Positions 47,503 to 59,692 of a DNA stretch of 64,000 nt are shown here, piece by piece. The position numbers and the translations under genes were made by a program. The stretch is taken from NCBI RefSeq assembly GCF_027596085.1, contig NC_072458.1, forward strand, positions 23,653,562 through 23,717,561. Direction: 5' to 3'. The notes under the pieces were generated by a model. The model was not told the origin of the DNA, made no database searches, and saw only the letters and a list, made by a program, of their open reading frames with translations. Source of the DNA: Anoplopoma fimbria. Its lineage: Eukaryota > Chordata > Actinopteri > Perciformes > Anoplopomatidae. Every line of letters begins with the position of its first letter. Within the stretch, counting starts at the first letter, position 1.

Positions 47503-47598
47503 ACTGTTGAGCTGCATGGTTTCCCTCCTGTGTGAATCCTCATGTGCCTCTTCAGACTCCTGCAGGCAAATCTTTTACCAACGTTAGAGCAGCTTAAC
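47503..47598 (-). pseudogene. Orphan decayed zinc finger
   Basis: The minus strand reads GKRFACRSLKRHMRIHTGGK with degraded Cys ligands (SNVGK in place of C-x-x-C-GK). It is one finger with its linker, with no array around it. It is the relic of a lost zinc-finger gene, copied again at 57,732. Confidence 0.75.
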
Positions 47599-47950
47599 TA
47601 TTTTGTTCCCAGTAATAAGATGTACCGGGATTTCCTCATATTCAATAGGGTGGCTGGGCTCAGCCTTGGAGACAGTTTTAGGAGCACGGACATCAGGAAG
47701 GAGCTCCGAGTAGAGCCACTGTTGCTACGCATTGAAAGGGGCGAGCTGAGGTGGTTTGGGTGTTTAAACAGAATCCTCATCAAGGCCTCACTTTAGACGG
47801 TCATGTCTGACCGGTAAGAGGTCCAAAGTTAACCAAGACCATGCTGGAAGGATTCTATATCTCGTCTGGCATGGGAACGCCAGGGAAGAGCAAGAAAGCG
47901 TTGTGTAGCGTTGTTGCTCTTAGCAGGTCTAATAAATAATAAGTAATTCA
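47599..47950 (+). mobile_element. LINE C-terminal fragment
   Basis: It reads RVAGLSLGDSFRSTDIRKEL followed by RIERGELRWFG, a motif set from the C-terminal region of a teleost LINE ORF, then the GGCATGGGAACGCC phrase also seen at 19,540. It is truncated on both sides and repeated at 57,828. Confidence 0.7.
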
Positions 47951-48588
47951 TATCAGGATATGTAACTAGTGTTATTAACAAAAATTAGTATAAAAGAACA
48001 ATGGTACTTGGACTTACCACCATTAGTTTAACTAATATAGGATTTTGACATAGGACTTAATTTGGACGCAGGAAAACTTCAAAATGTGACATTAATAAAT
48101 CTCGTTTTAATCTCAGGGTTGCTACGGAGTTCTACTCAAGCTGTACAGTGACCTTTTATTTCATATACACACAAATCAAATGATCAAGCTCTTTATAAAT
48201 GAAATATGTATTAGAAACTGCATCACTAAACTACTAAACATAAAATAAATGACTAAATGATAAAATAAACAGAATAAAGGGAAAGAATAAAGAATAGGAT
48301 GAAGAGAACAATGAATAATGAACCACAACTAAATGAAAAGGATCGAATTTGACCAGGTAGAATCAGTGAATCATATCATTGACTGATAAATTTACTTTGT
48401 CGATTTATGTTTTACATTAAATTTAGTTCCAATGATTTAGACACCGTTCAACAGCTGAGAGTTCAAGAAGCACCAGGGAATTAGTTTAATTTAAATTGAA
48501 TTTAGATCTTTTGGTCAAAAAATATTTATATCTAAGATTATTTTATAACGTGACTTCAATTCATTCGGCTTAGACACATCAAACTCGT

Positions 48589-48864
48589 TTACATCTGGAA
48601 ATGGTATTGTTTCACCTGACGGCTCTGATGGGCAGATTGGAGGTAAAGCTGCATGGAATGGCGGCTGTTCCTCTGAAGGCCTCTGCATCTGGTTGGATGA
48701 TTGTAGTTGGTTGAATCACTCTCTTCCATCTCCTGCTCAGCGGTAGTTGATTCAGCTTTTTTCTCATTTCTTCGGAACCTGGTCGTCTTCTTCGTTGAGG
48801 TTCGGCTTGAACCGTTCTTCCTCGTCTTCATCTCTCTCGGCACGAGGATGAGACGTATCTTCAC
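48589..48864 (-). other. Unassigned 91-codon open frame, left copy
   Basis: An open frame rich in Lys, Arg, Ser and Glu; its predicted sequence appears identical in the copy at 58,841-59,116. No family is recognised. Since the surrounding DNA is also near-identical through recent duplication, identity alone does not show selection. Probably not a gene. Confidence 0.25.
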
Positions 48865-49453
48865 CCCCCCTTTGTAGCAGCAGGGGTCATTAGGGCATCT
48901 TTGCCAGTTTAAAAGTCGGTTGCTGTCAATAGTGGCTGGAATTAATCTTCAGCACGTTGGTGCATCGCAGGTCGGAGCTGCATGGCACATTAGACGACAC
49001 AGGAAGGCCGTAGTTAGACCAGGAACGTAATACCAGAGAAGAGGCAGAACGGCAGAGCCAAGAGTGAGAGATCTGGCGTGCAGGATGCAAAGTCAATCAT
49101 ATTTGAAGTATTTCACAAACCAGGTGGAGGAAGGCACTTCTTCAGGTGGTCGCTTCTTAGTCCGGTCACTGGGGCCATCGAGCCTGCAGACAGACAGACC
49201 ATAAAACATGGAATGACCCCAAGTCTTATCTTAAGTTCAGGCACAGGGTAAGAACAGAGTTCAACCACCAAGTGCCTTTATGGTCGTGAGAGCAGTTCCT
49301 GAAAGAAGTGGACAAGTTTAGATTGTCTCATAGACACTTAAGTTTATAATGTCTTGGTGGATATCTAAGGTGGTAAACTGTAGCAACCAGAACCACTAAA
49401 GCGGGTTCTCTCCTGTGTGAATCATCATGTGTACCTTCAGATCTGCGTTGAGT

Positions 49454-51150
49454 TCAGAAATCTTTTTCGCAAACTGAGCAAGTGAAAGGTTTCTCTCCTG
49501 TGTGGATTATCATGTGTGTCTGTAAAGTACGGCTCTGTGCAAAAGTTTTCTTACACACTGTGCAGCTGAAAGGTTTCTCTCCTGTGTGAGTTCTCATGTG
49601 TCTCTGTAAGCATGTACTACCTTTCATCAGTTTTCCACAAACTGAACACATGAATTTCTTTATTCTTGTATGAGATATCATGTGATTCTTCAGATCTCCA
49701 CTTTCATTGAAACTTTTCTCACACAACGAGCAGCTGAAATGTCTCTCTTCTTTGTGAGTTAACACGTGTGTCCGTAAACCAATTCTATATGTAAAGGATT
49801 TCTTACAAACTGAGCAGCTGTAAGGTTTCTCTCCTGTGTGGATTCTCCTGTGTATCTGTAAAATTCCATTTTGTGAAAAAGATTTATTACAGAATGAGCA
49901 GCTGAAAGGTTTCTCTCCTGTGTGAAGTCTCATGTGTTTCTTCAGCTTTCCATTTTCAGTGAAACCTCTACCACAAATTGAACAGCGGAAACGTTTCTCT
50001 GTTGAGTGAGTTGTCATGTGTCCCTCAAGCTGTCCACTTTCAGTGAAACCTTTACCACACACTGAGCAGCTGAAAGGTTTCTCTCCTGAGTGAGTTGTCA
50101 GGTGTCCCTCTAGCTCTCCATTTTCAGCGAAACCTTTACCACACACTGAGCAGCTGAAAGGTGTCTCTCCTTTATGAGTTCTCATGTGTGACTGTAATCC
50201 TTTACCAGACCTAAATGCGTCCATACAAACTGGGCAGCTGAAAGGAGTCTTTACTGTGTGAGTTTTTGTGTGTAATGTCATAGCTCCCTTCTGTGCAAAT
50301 GATTTACTGCAGACTGAGCAGCTAAAAGGTTTCTCTCCTGTGTGAGTTCTCATGTGTTTCTTCAGATTTCCATTTTCAGGGAAACCTTTACCACACACTG
50401 AGCAGCTGAAAGGTTTTTCTCCTGTGTGACATCTCATGTGTTTCTTCAAATTTCCACTATTAGTGAAACATTTAGGACACTCTGAGCAGCTGAAAGATTT
50501 CTCTCCTGTGTGACATCTCATGTGTTTCTTCAAATTTCCACTATCAGTGAAACATTTAGGACACTCTGAGCAGCTGAAAGGTTTCTCTCCTGTGTGGCAT
50601 CTCATGTGTCTACTCATGTTTCCACCTTCAGTAAAACCTTTACCACAAACTGAGCAGCTGAACGGTCTCTCAGCAGTACTACATCTCGAATCACTGACAG
50701 GGACTTCATCATTTTTCAAAGACTTTAAACCTGGCTGAGGTTCTCTGGTCTCCTTCCAATCATCACGGTGTTCAGGTTCAGCTTCAGAAGAGTCTCCAGT
50801 CTTCTCTTCAGTATCTGGTTCTGGATCTCTATCTGGATCTGGGTTCCTGGTTGGTTCTGGTCCTCCACAGTCCTCTCCCTCAGCTTCTGTTTCCATCTGT
50901 TCAGTTTGTCTTTGATGAAGCTGTGAGGACTGAGCTTCCTCTTCATCTTCTTCTTTCTTCAGAGGAGTGAATGAGAACTTGGTATCAGCCTCCTCCATCC
51001 CTTGAAGCTGCTCTCCCTCCTGACTGGCCCAGAGTTCCTCCTGTTCATCTTTAATGTGTGGGGGCTCTGGGTCCTCCTGGTCCAGACTGGAGCTCCATTC
51101 CTGCTGCTCAGGTAGGATCTCTTCTTTAACCACCAACAGCTGCAGGACTT
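49454..51150 (-). CDS. ZNF-E exon 3: acidic linker and 14 C2H2 fingers, last finger truncated
   Basis: It enters in phase 1 (TTTCCTGCAG|AA) with [11 protein letters not shown] and encodes about 564 residues. The acidic linker is followed by 14 complete fingers. Fingers 1-4 share a GNLKKHMRCH type. Fingers 5 and 6 have the unusual linkers THTVKTP and THKGETP, and finger 13 has a CGKLMKGSTCLQRH helix region. A fifteenth finger stops at CEKDF through a one-base loss in an A run. Downstream sequence still spells the rest of a finger out of frame. With the chimeric exon (53,593-54,039) and exon 1 (56,068-56,260) the protein would be about 778 residues. Expected nuclear DNA-binding protein. Confidence 0.94.
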
Positions 51151-51733
51151 CTGCAGGAAAAATAACACACACAGAGATGTTACAGAGAAATGTTCTCATG
51201 AAGCTAATTAACAAAAATATTCATCATCATCATCATCATCATCTATATCCACTTAGCTAGTTCATACTTTTGTACCTTGATTTGGTTACGTCAAAGATGT
51301 TAGAGCATATTTAAGAGTAGGACCCCTTTGCTATGAGTGAAATGAATCACATAATTTGGTTCCGTGCATATCACGGTTTTGAATCATGGTTCCGATCAGC
51401 AGAAAAAATAGGAAAGCAAACATAACATCACATGGGGCTCGGCAGGGTACAGCCCATACAAACTTCATGTAGCCGCAGCATTGTTGGCCCACGCTGCAAT
51501 GTGAGATGGGCGGCAGGCAAGGACTGGATTTAGGCGTGCTAACCCCTGGCCTCACAGACTAGCTCTGGGGATGTGGAATCTCATCTGTCTGGCGGGGAAG
51601 GAACTGAACCAATGCTAAGCACTTGTTCTGGAACCAAACTCCTGGAGAGGGGAGGGAGTCTGTCCTTTTCCGGAGTTGCCCAGGATGAGAGGCACCGGGA
51701 AAGTGGGGGGAAACTCAAGTGCCCACTCCCCTC
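51151..51733. other. Flank upstream of the ZNF-E finger exon, LINE-empty site, RTE-like LINE start
   Basis: CTTAGCTAGTTCATACTTTTGTACC at about 51,250-51,275 is the intact, unfilled form of the L2 insertion site. About 51,430-51,733 is the 5' part of an RTE-like LINE (GCGGCAGGCAAGGACTGGAT; CCTGGAGAGGGGAGGGAGTC), cut off by the duplication boundary. Confidence 0.7.
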
Positions 51734-51889
51734 CATATTTAAAAGTGTCCTACAATCCTTATATTCATTTACTGCTGTATTCAAGTACTTTTTCCTGATA
51801 TCCTATATTTGAATTAATTTATGTATATTGGATATTTGAGTGAGACTAGACTTAGATGACTATACGTCAGAGATTTTTAATTAACATTC

Positions 51890-53360
51890 AGCCAGGTCCA
51901 TTTAGAGGGGTTTTCATCATGCAAACATCTGGAAAATCAACATAATGTCGAACTGGCGCTACTATTTAGTGCTATATAAATTAGAGTAGCCTTGCAGATG
52001 TATGAATCCAACAACTGACTATGAAATCAAATAAAAAAGTTCAGATGAATAATATCTCAACAATATGTATTGTCAGATTTCAAACTTAACTGGATGAATT
52101 ATTAAAAATACATGCTATAATAATAAATAAATGTTATTTAATGCCCCCTACCTATCGTGGCTAGAGACTCAGACCACTGAGTGAACTGCAGAGGGCAACA
52201 AAAAAAAAAACTACCCCAAATATTTAGAGCCCAAATGCATGTGTCGTAGTTCAGTAATGATCTCGGGTCACTTATATGACTGGACCCAAATATTCAACTA
52301 TTCCATGGGTCACTAATAGGAGGACCACGAACCGGGTCCGGACCAAGACGCCATTGTATCGAACCTTGGACCTATAACTGATAGATAATTGAGAATTCCT
52401 CAATTTCTGTACAGAGCACCTTTATTTGAACCAGTGCTGCTTTTCTAGCCTTTAGGGCCCTCAATCAAACCGACCAATAACATGTGTTGCAAATTATGTC
52501 ATGTGACGGTACTCAGCAAATCAATTATGTGTATTACGATAAGCATCGTGGCTTATATTGTGATAGACACATATGGGAGAGACGGGGTAGAGACAGAATA
52601 GTTGGACAAGTATGTGAGTAAGATAAGTTATTTCACATGGCGTTCTCCAAAAAGAGAAATTAGGACAGCGAGACAGATGCCTTTAACCCAGGATGGACTG
52701 ACTTTAAAAGTTCATTCTTCCCACTGATACTTTTAAACCAGTATGTCTCATCTTTTAGAGACTGTGGCGAATATTAAAATCAGCAAAGTGAAGCGCTATT
52801 ACGTACTCACGATGAACAAATGTACCCACTCAAATCCGAAATGAAGGCACAGAAAACAAAACGATCTAAAAGCCAAATATGATCAGATTCCTAACACATT
52901 CATTCACTGCCCAACAATGATGTTAACAGAGAGGAATAGAGCTGAAATTATTTATTTCAATAACCACAGATAAAGTCCCTGCACACAAATTTATCTTTCA
53001 GAAGATTATTATTGGTGGCTTTTTGGGTTGACATCACTTCCCACCTGAATGAGCTTAATATAAAGCTGCAGGGCAAAGACAATTCAGTTAAACACATTTT
53101 TCAAAAGCTTTCTGGTATGTAAATTATCTTAAATGCAACCTTTGTTTCACTTGAAATGAGAGAACATTTATGTATTATCAAAGTATGTATTATTAATAAT
53201 TCCTCCAGTTCAATTTAAAAACTGAAAATACATATTGTTGAAATGTTATTAAACTTAACTTTCTTTATTTGATCTGACATTCAGTTATGACATTCAATCA
53301 TGACGCCATTTAGACAATATTGTGATCTGCCAGACCTTTGCATATTAAAAATGATCTCTT
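51890..53360. repeat. Foldback-like region with terminal inverted repeats, about 200 bp each
   Basis: The left arm (about 51,930-52,130) and right arm (about 53,345-53,190, reversed) share CAACAATATGTATT and neighbouring words as imperfect inverted repeats. The paralogue at 20.3-21.2 kb has one arm and an interior in the opposite orientation. No transposase ORF is present. Confidence 0.6.
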
Positions 53361-53592
53361 ACTGGATATCAGTGAATTTTAATACAATACCCCTGAACTA
53401 TTCTATTATTCGTTTGTTGTAAAGATATTGGGTTATCAGTATTTTTATTTTCGTTTATTCGGGGGGATAACAAACATGCATAAAACACCAAACCTAAACT
53501 TTGTTAACGTGTTTTCATTTAACAGAATGATGAACCATTCAGGGGGCCATATTGGACTGATGTTAGTGTTTGAACAGTGAGAGAGAACAAAC

Positions 53593-54039
53593 CTGCTCTG
53601 TGTAACCGAAGCTGAGGGTTGAAAACAGCGTCCAGGAGTTTCCGTTGTCGCTCGTTCTCGTCTTTTGAACGAGAAAGTTCCTCCTCGTACTCTGCTATCG
53701 TTCTTTCAAACAGCCCAAATATCTCTTCAGCAGGCGCAGTTAGTCGCTGGTTGACAAAAGATCTCAGTATTTGTAATTCCATCCGTTCAGTTTGTCTTTG
53801 ATGACGCTGTAAGGACTGACTTTCCTTTTCATCTTCTTCTCTCTTCACAGGAGTGAATGAGAACTTGGTGATATCAGCCTCCTCCAGCCCTTGAAGCTGC
53901 TCTCCCTCCTGACCGGTCAAGAGTTCCTCCTGTTCTTCTTTAATGTGTTGAGGCTCTCGGTCCTCCTGGTCCAGACTGGAGCTCCACTCCTGCTGCTCAG
54001 GGGGAACCTCTTCTTTAACCACCAACAGCTGCTGGACGT
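53593..54039 (-). CDS. ZNF-E chimeric exon 2: acidic linker fused to a second exon-1 module
   Basis: 447 nt, phase 1 to phase 1, open. Acceptor TTTTCATGCAG|AC, donor GCAG|GTTTGT. Same fusion point as the ZNF-C and D copies; one extra codon (EADITKF instead of EADTKF) keeps the frame. The exon-1-like part reads LQILRSFVNQRLTAPAEE. It is followed downstream by the ZNF-E finger exon. Confidence 0.8.
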
Positions 54040-54123
54040 CTGCATGAAAACAGTCCACACACATTAATAGACAAAGAGAGATTATCATCATAAACTATAT
54101 CCACTTAGCTAGTTCAGTATATA

Positions 54124-54307
54124 TCAAGATGGCACCGTGGATGGCAGCCCCGGCACTGCGCTCTCTAGTGCTTTCTCTGTTTTTGTTTATTTGTCTAGTC
54201 TCCCGCTCTCCCTCTCTGATCACATTCAGCAAAGAGGAACTCTTAAACTTCTGAGATCCACCGGTCAAACTTTCACGCCGTTTTTCATTGAACCGGAAAG
54301 TTTTACA
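54124..54307 (+). mobile_element. L2-type LINE 5'-end stub upstream of the ZNF-E chimeric exon
   Basis: AAGATGGCACCGTGGATGG start, about 184 nt, then an ATAC array. Same position and orientation as four other copies. Confidence 0.87.
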
Positions 54308-54353
54308 TATACATATGTATATATACAAATACATACATACATACATACATACA

Positions 54354-54384
<31 letters not shown>

Positions 54385-54399
54385 CTATATATACATACA
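54301..54399. repeat. ATAC microsatellite, Tc1 target
   Basis: A (CATA)n-type array; the Tc1 element begins at its right end and a second array lies on the other side (55,790-55,945), so the transposon split one array. Confidence 0.93.
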
Positions 54400-55789
54400 T
54401 ACAGCGGGTAGAATTCCCAGTGAACACGTCACCATTTTTCTCAGTAAATATAGTTCTAAAAAGGTGCTATTGACATGAAATTTTCACCAGATGTCGGTAA
54501 TTAGAAAGCAATCCTGCCCCTTGTCAGTGCAAATTAATATCAGCTGGTTCAGTCCCAACTGATGGCCTATAAAAAGGTGTCTCATTACCAAGGTGTCACA
54601 CAAGAAACATCTCATGATGGGTAAAAGCAAAGAGCTCTCTCAAGACCTTCGCAACCTTATTGTTGCAAAACATACTGATGGCATTAGTTACAGAAGGATT
54701 TCTAAACTTCTGAATGTTCCGGTGAGCACTGTTGGGGCTATAATCCGGAAATGGTAAGAACATCATTCACCATAAACCGGCCACGACCAGGTGCTCCTCG
54801 CAAGATTTCTGACAGATGAATGAAAAGAATTATCAGAAGAGCGAAGGATCACTTGTGGAGAGCTTCAGAAAGACCTCGAATTAGCAGGTAAAATTGTTTC
54901 AAAGAAAACAATAAGTAATGCACTCAACCGCCGTGGCCTGTATGCACGCTCACCACACAAGACTCCATTGCTGAAGAAAAAGCATGTTGAAGCTCGTTTA
55001 AAGTTTGCTGCACAACATTTAGACAAGCCTGTGAAATACTGGGAGAATACAGTCTGGTCAGATGAGACCAAAATTGAACTCTTTGGATGCCATAATACAC
55101 ACCATGTTTGGAGGTCAAATGGCACTGCACATCACCCAAAAACACCAGACCAACAGTGAAGTTTGGAGGTGGGAACATCATGGTGTGGGGCTGTTTTTCA
55201 GAATACGGCACTGGCAACTTCATATAATTGAAGGAAGGATAAAAATCTGCTGCCATCTACCAGGATGATGAAGATGAAACGAGGGTGGACATTTCAGCAA
55301 GACAATGATCCCAAACACACAGCCAAGGAAACTCTCAATTGGTTTCAGAGAAAGAAAATAAAGCTGCTAGAATGGCCCAGCCAATCACCTGACTTGAATC
55401 CAATAGAAAATCTATGGAAAGAACTAAAGATCAGAGTTCATAGAAGAGGCCCACAGAGCCTTCAAGATTTGAAGACTGTGTGGAAGAATGGGCCAAAATC
55501 ACACCTGAGCAATGCAACTATTTTCTCCATACAAGAGGCGTCTTGAAGCTGCCATTACCAACAAGTATTAAATACATTTCAGTAAGCGTGTTCAATACTT
55601 CTTCCCTGTGTCATTCCATTTTATAACACATAACATTATTTCTGAACTTATTTGTTTTGTTTTCTTTGTATGTATGGATTACTTGAGTTGTTACCAACAT
55701 CTGTTGAAAATGTCATGTCAATAGCACCTTTAGAAATATATTTACTGAGAAAAAAGGTGATGTGTTCAATACTTATTTTACCGGCTGTA
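54400..55789 (+). mobile_element. Tc1-like DNA transposon, 1,390 bp, inactivated
   Basis: Terminal inverted repeats of about 100 bp: left TACAGCGGGTAGAATTCCC, right in reverse TACAGCCGGTAAAATAAGT, both continuing through TTTCTCAGTAAATATA. The transposase reads from about 54,615 (paired-type DNA-binding start SYRRISKLLNVP) to about 55,545. Catalytic residues are visible in VWSDETK (55,061), QDNDPKHTA (55,301) and NPIENLW (55,406), with 34 residues between the last two, so DD34E. A stop near 54,755 and a frameshift near 55,150 inactivate it. It lies in intron 1 of ZNF-E. Confidence 0.95.
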
Positions 55790-55840
55790 TATACATACAC
55801 ACATTTATATACACAAATATATATACACATACATATATAC

Positions 55841-55899
<59 letters not shown>

Positions 55900-55945
55900 C
55901 ATACATATACATATACATACATACAAAAACATATGCATACATACA
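55790..55945. repeat. TA/ATAC microsatellite, right of the Tc1 element
   Basis: Compound TA and CATACA array followed by ATGGCCACTAGTATTAG, where the recent duplication begins. Confidence 0.95.
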
Positions 55946-56067
55946 TGGCCACTAGTATTAGAACGTGGTTTGATTTAACAGAATGATGAACCATCAGGAG
56001 ACAGTGGACCTCACAGTTGACCCATATTGGACTGATGTCAGTGTTTGAACAGTGAGAGAGAACCAAC

Positions 56068-56260
56068 CTGCTCTGTGTAACCGAAGCTGAGGGTTGAAAA
56101 CAGCGTCCAGGAGTTTCCGTTGTCGCTCGTTCTCCTCTTTAGAACGAGAAAGTTCCTCCTCGTGCTCTGCTATCGTTCTTTCAAACAGCTCAAATATCTC
56201 TTCAGCAGCTGCAGTGAGTCTCTGGTTGACTAAAGATCTCAGTATTTGTGCTTTAGACAT
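56068..56260 (-). CDS. ZNF-E exon 1 (64-residue N-terminal module)
   Basis: A 193-nt coding exon, MSKAQIL start, donor GCAG|GTTGGT, phase 1. Intron 1 (about 2 kb) contains the Tc1 element. Confidence 0.87.
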
Positions 56261-56495
56261 GTTAACGCTGTGTTGCTAACTTACGTCTCCCTTTGTTTCT
56301 AGCTAGCATGCTAAGCTAACATCAATAGCTTTGTAGGCTACCGGGAGATGAGTCAGAGGAAAAACATCCAGAAAAAAAGCTGAACCGCACAAAGTCCATT
56401 CAGACATGTTTATCCAGAGATACAGACTCTGATGGATCAGTACTGATGAAGTTAACTGATACTTTCTCAACACAACTGAGAAGCTCTGCTGTTTC

Positions 56496-56539
56496 CGTCA
56501 GGCGCCATTTTGCTAATGGCGGAACATCCGGTTCCGCTG
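56496..56539 (-). promoter_or_regulatory. ZNF-E promoter block, CRE lost
   Basis: YY1-like and ETS-like sites present; the CRE core is reduced to CCGTCAGG, close to the ZNF-D state. Confidence 0.55.
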
Positions 56540-57518
56540 TAATTTGTTGGGGAACCTACAAAATAAAAGCACTTAATTAAAAAAACAAAAGGGAATTGTG
56601 TGATATCATAGTTTTTCTTAACTACATTTTTTTTAAATACAGCTTCCACTCAGCTTAAATTGTGCATTAGTCTACAGCTATTCAAATTGACTGGAAGATA
56701 TCTAACCTAAATTAGAATAAAAACAGGGACACCTGGGGGGCAAAGTAAAAAAGAGGCAGTTTAGGGTTCAGTGTATTGCTCAAGGACACTTTAGAAGGCT
56801 GACAGATGGAGACGGGAATCAACCTGTCAACATTCTGGTTTGAAGATGGAGATGTTATCTCATTATTAGAACATCCATGGTAGAAAAGAGGTGACGTGCA
56901 GCGATACCGTTTAAAAAAGGTTTATTTAAAAAAAGAAAAAAAAGAAAACATTAAATAAAAATCACTTATGGTGTATTGATAAGACAGACACAGACATAGC
57001 GTTTATTCACTTTATTCAGCCATAACTCTTATTGCCCATCAATTTGCACTTACAACACCTTGAGCAGGACCATGTCCACTGAGGTTCAAATTCATTAAAA
57101 CACATGAGATGATCAATTATGTACCACAAATATCTACATATTAAACACAACATATCAGAAGTCGAATGTATGTAATAAATCAAATAGTTCAACCAACAAA
57201 TATCATGAAAAAATAGAAAAGAAAAAAATAGAAAAAAGAGCTTTTAGGAATACAGGCAGGTTCACCCTGGCAATTGGCCAGAAACTGTACCAATACTTAT
57301 TGTATATTTGTATCCCGCTTTTTTATTTTTGCTTTGGTAAGTGACAATAGTATTACACGGATAACGCCCTTCAAGTTCTCCATAATCAGGAGTTAATGGA
57401 GTTTGCAGAGACTTCCTGTGGTCCATGAATTGCTAATAATGGACAACTTTTTGGCTATTGTCCCTTACTGAACTGCCTAACTATAACATATAAAAATATG
57501 TATATGTAGAAAGACCAG

Positions 57519-57559
<41 letters not shown>

Positions 57560-57731
57560 TATATCCTGTTTTTTATTTTTGCTTTGGCAAGTGACAATAG
57601 TATTTTTCAAGTTCTCCATAATCAGGAGTTTGGCAAGTGACAATAGTATTACAGGGATAATGTCCTAATAAAGGACAACTTTTTGGGTATTGTCCCTTAC
57701 TGAACTGCCTAACTTTTTTTTTTTTGTTTTT
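56540..57731. other. Intergenic between ZNF-E and ZNF-F
   Basis: No gene. Copy of 46,296-47,502 with a shortened TA array (about 57,522-57,555) and an extra partial copy of the GTGACAATAGTATT segment at about 57,590-57,660. Confidence 0.6.
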
Positions 57732-57827
57732 ACTGTTGAGCTGCATGGTTTCCCTCCTGTGTGAATCCTCATGTGCCTCTTCAGACTCCTGCAGGCAAAT
57801 CTTTTACCAACGTTAGAGCAGCTTAAC
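57732..57827 (-). pseudogene. Orphan decayed zinc finger, right copy
   Basis: Same relic as at 47,503-47,598. Confidence 0.72.
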
Positions 57828-58174
57828 TATTTTGTTCCCAGTAATAAGATGTACCGGGATTTCCTCATATTCAATAGCGTGGCTGGGCTCAGCCTTGGAG
57901 ACAGTTTTAGGAGCACGGACATCAGGAAGGAGCTCCGAGTAGAGCCACTGTTGCTACGCATTGAAAGGGGCGAGCTGAGGTGGTTTGGGTGTTTAAACAG
58001 AATCCTCATCAAGGCCTCACTTTAGACGGTCATGTCTGACCGGTAAGAGGTCCAAAGTTAACCAAGACCATGCTGGAAGGATTCTATATCTCGTCTGGCA
58101 TGGGAACGCCAGGGAAGAGCAAGAAAGCGTTGTGTAGCGTTGTTGCTCTTAGCAGGTCTAATAAATAATAAGTA
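57828..58174 (+). mobile_element. LINE C-terminal fragment, right copy
   Basis: Same as 47,599-47,950; the coding frame differs by a single residue (Arg to Ser before VAGLSL). Confidence 0.7.
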
Positions 58175-58840
58175 ATTCATATCAGGATATGTAACTAGTG
58201 TTATTAACAACATTTTGATTTAGAAACCCTTAAATTAGTATAAAAGAACAATGGTACTTGGACTTACCACCATTAGTTTAACTAACATAGGATTTTGACA
58301 TAGGACTTAATTTGGACGCAGGAAAACTTCAAAATGTGACATTAATAAATCTCGTTTTAATCTCAGGGTTGCTACGGAGTTCTACTCAAGCTGTACAGTG
58401 ACCTTTTATTTCATATACACACAAATCAAATGATCAAGCTCTTTATAAATGAAATATGTATTAGAAACTGCATCACTAAACTACTAAACATAAAATAAAT
58501 GACTAAATGATAATAAAAAAACAGAATTAAGGGAAAGAATAAAGAATAGGATGAAGAGAACAATGAATAATGAACCACAACTAAATGAAAAGGATCGAAT
58601 TTGACCAGGTAGAATCAGTGAATCATATCATTGACTGATAAATTTACTTTGTCGATTTTTGTTTTACATTAAATTTAGTTCCAATGATTTAGACACCGTT
58701 CAACAGCTGAGAGTTCAAGAAGCACCAGGGAATTAGTTTAATTTAAATTGAATTTAGATCTTTTGGTCAAAAAATATTTATATCTAAGATTATTTTATAA
58801 CGTGACTTCAATTCATTCGGCTTAGACACATCAAACTCGT

Positions 58841-59116
58841 TTACATCTGGAAATGGTATTGTTTCACCTGACGGCTCTGATGGGCAGATTGGAGGTAAAG
58901 CTGCATGGAATGGCGGCTGTTCCTCTGAAGGCCTCTGCATCTGGTTGGATGATTGTAGTTGGTTGAATCACTCTCTTCCATCTCCTGCTCAGCAGTAGTT
59001 GATTCAGCTTTTTTCTCATTTCTTCGGAACCTGGTCGTCTTCTTCGTTGAGGTTCGGCTTGAACCGTTCTTCCTCGTCTTCATCTCTCTCGGCACGAGGA
59101 TGAGACGTATCTTCAC
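58841..59116 (-). other. Unassigned 91-codon open frame, right copy
   Basis: Predicted sequence identical to the copy at 48,589-48,864. No family recognised; see that entry. Confidence 0.25.
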
Positions 59117-59692
59117 CCCCCTTTGTAGCAGCAGGGGTCATTAGGGCATCTTTGCCAGTTTAAAAGTCGGTTGCTGTCAATAGTGGCTGGAATTAATCTT
59201 CAGCACGTTGGTGCATCGCAGGTCGGAGCTGCATGGCACATTAGACGACACAGGAAGGCCGTAGTTAGACCAGGAACGTAATACCAGAGAAGAGGCAGAA
59301 CGGCAGAGCCAAGAGTGAGAGATCTGGCGTGCAGAATTCAAAGTCAATCATATTTGAAGTATTTCACAAACCAGGTGGAGGAAGGCACTTCTTCAGGTGG
59401 TCGCTTCTTAGTCCGGTCACTGGGGCCATCGAGCCTGCAGACAGACAGACCATAAAACATGGAATGACCCCAAGTCTTATCTTAAGTTCAGGCACAGGGT
59501 AAGAACAGAGTTCAACCACCAAGTGCCTTTATGGTCGTGAGAGCAGTTCCTGAAAGAAGTGGACAAGTTTAGATTGTCTCATAGACACTTAAGTTTATAA
59601 TGTCTTGGTGGATATCCGCTACAGTTGCGTAAACTGTAGCAACCAGAACCACTAAAGCGGGTTCTCTCCTGTGTGAATCATCATGTGTACCT

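Larger units (their letters stand above)
45713..51733. repeat. Recent segmental duplication, left copy
   Basis: Nearly identical to 55,955-62,911. Offsets are 10,244 at exon 1 and about 10,252 at 48.8 kb, then about 11.2 kb past the longer ZNF-F finger exon. Breakpoints fall in intron 1 of D/E and in the flank upstream of the E/F finger exon. Confidence 0.9.
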
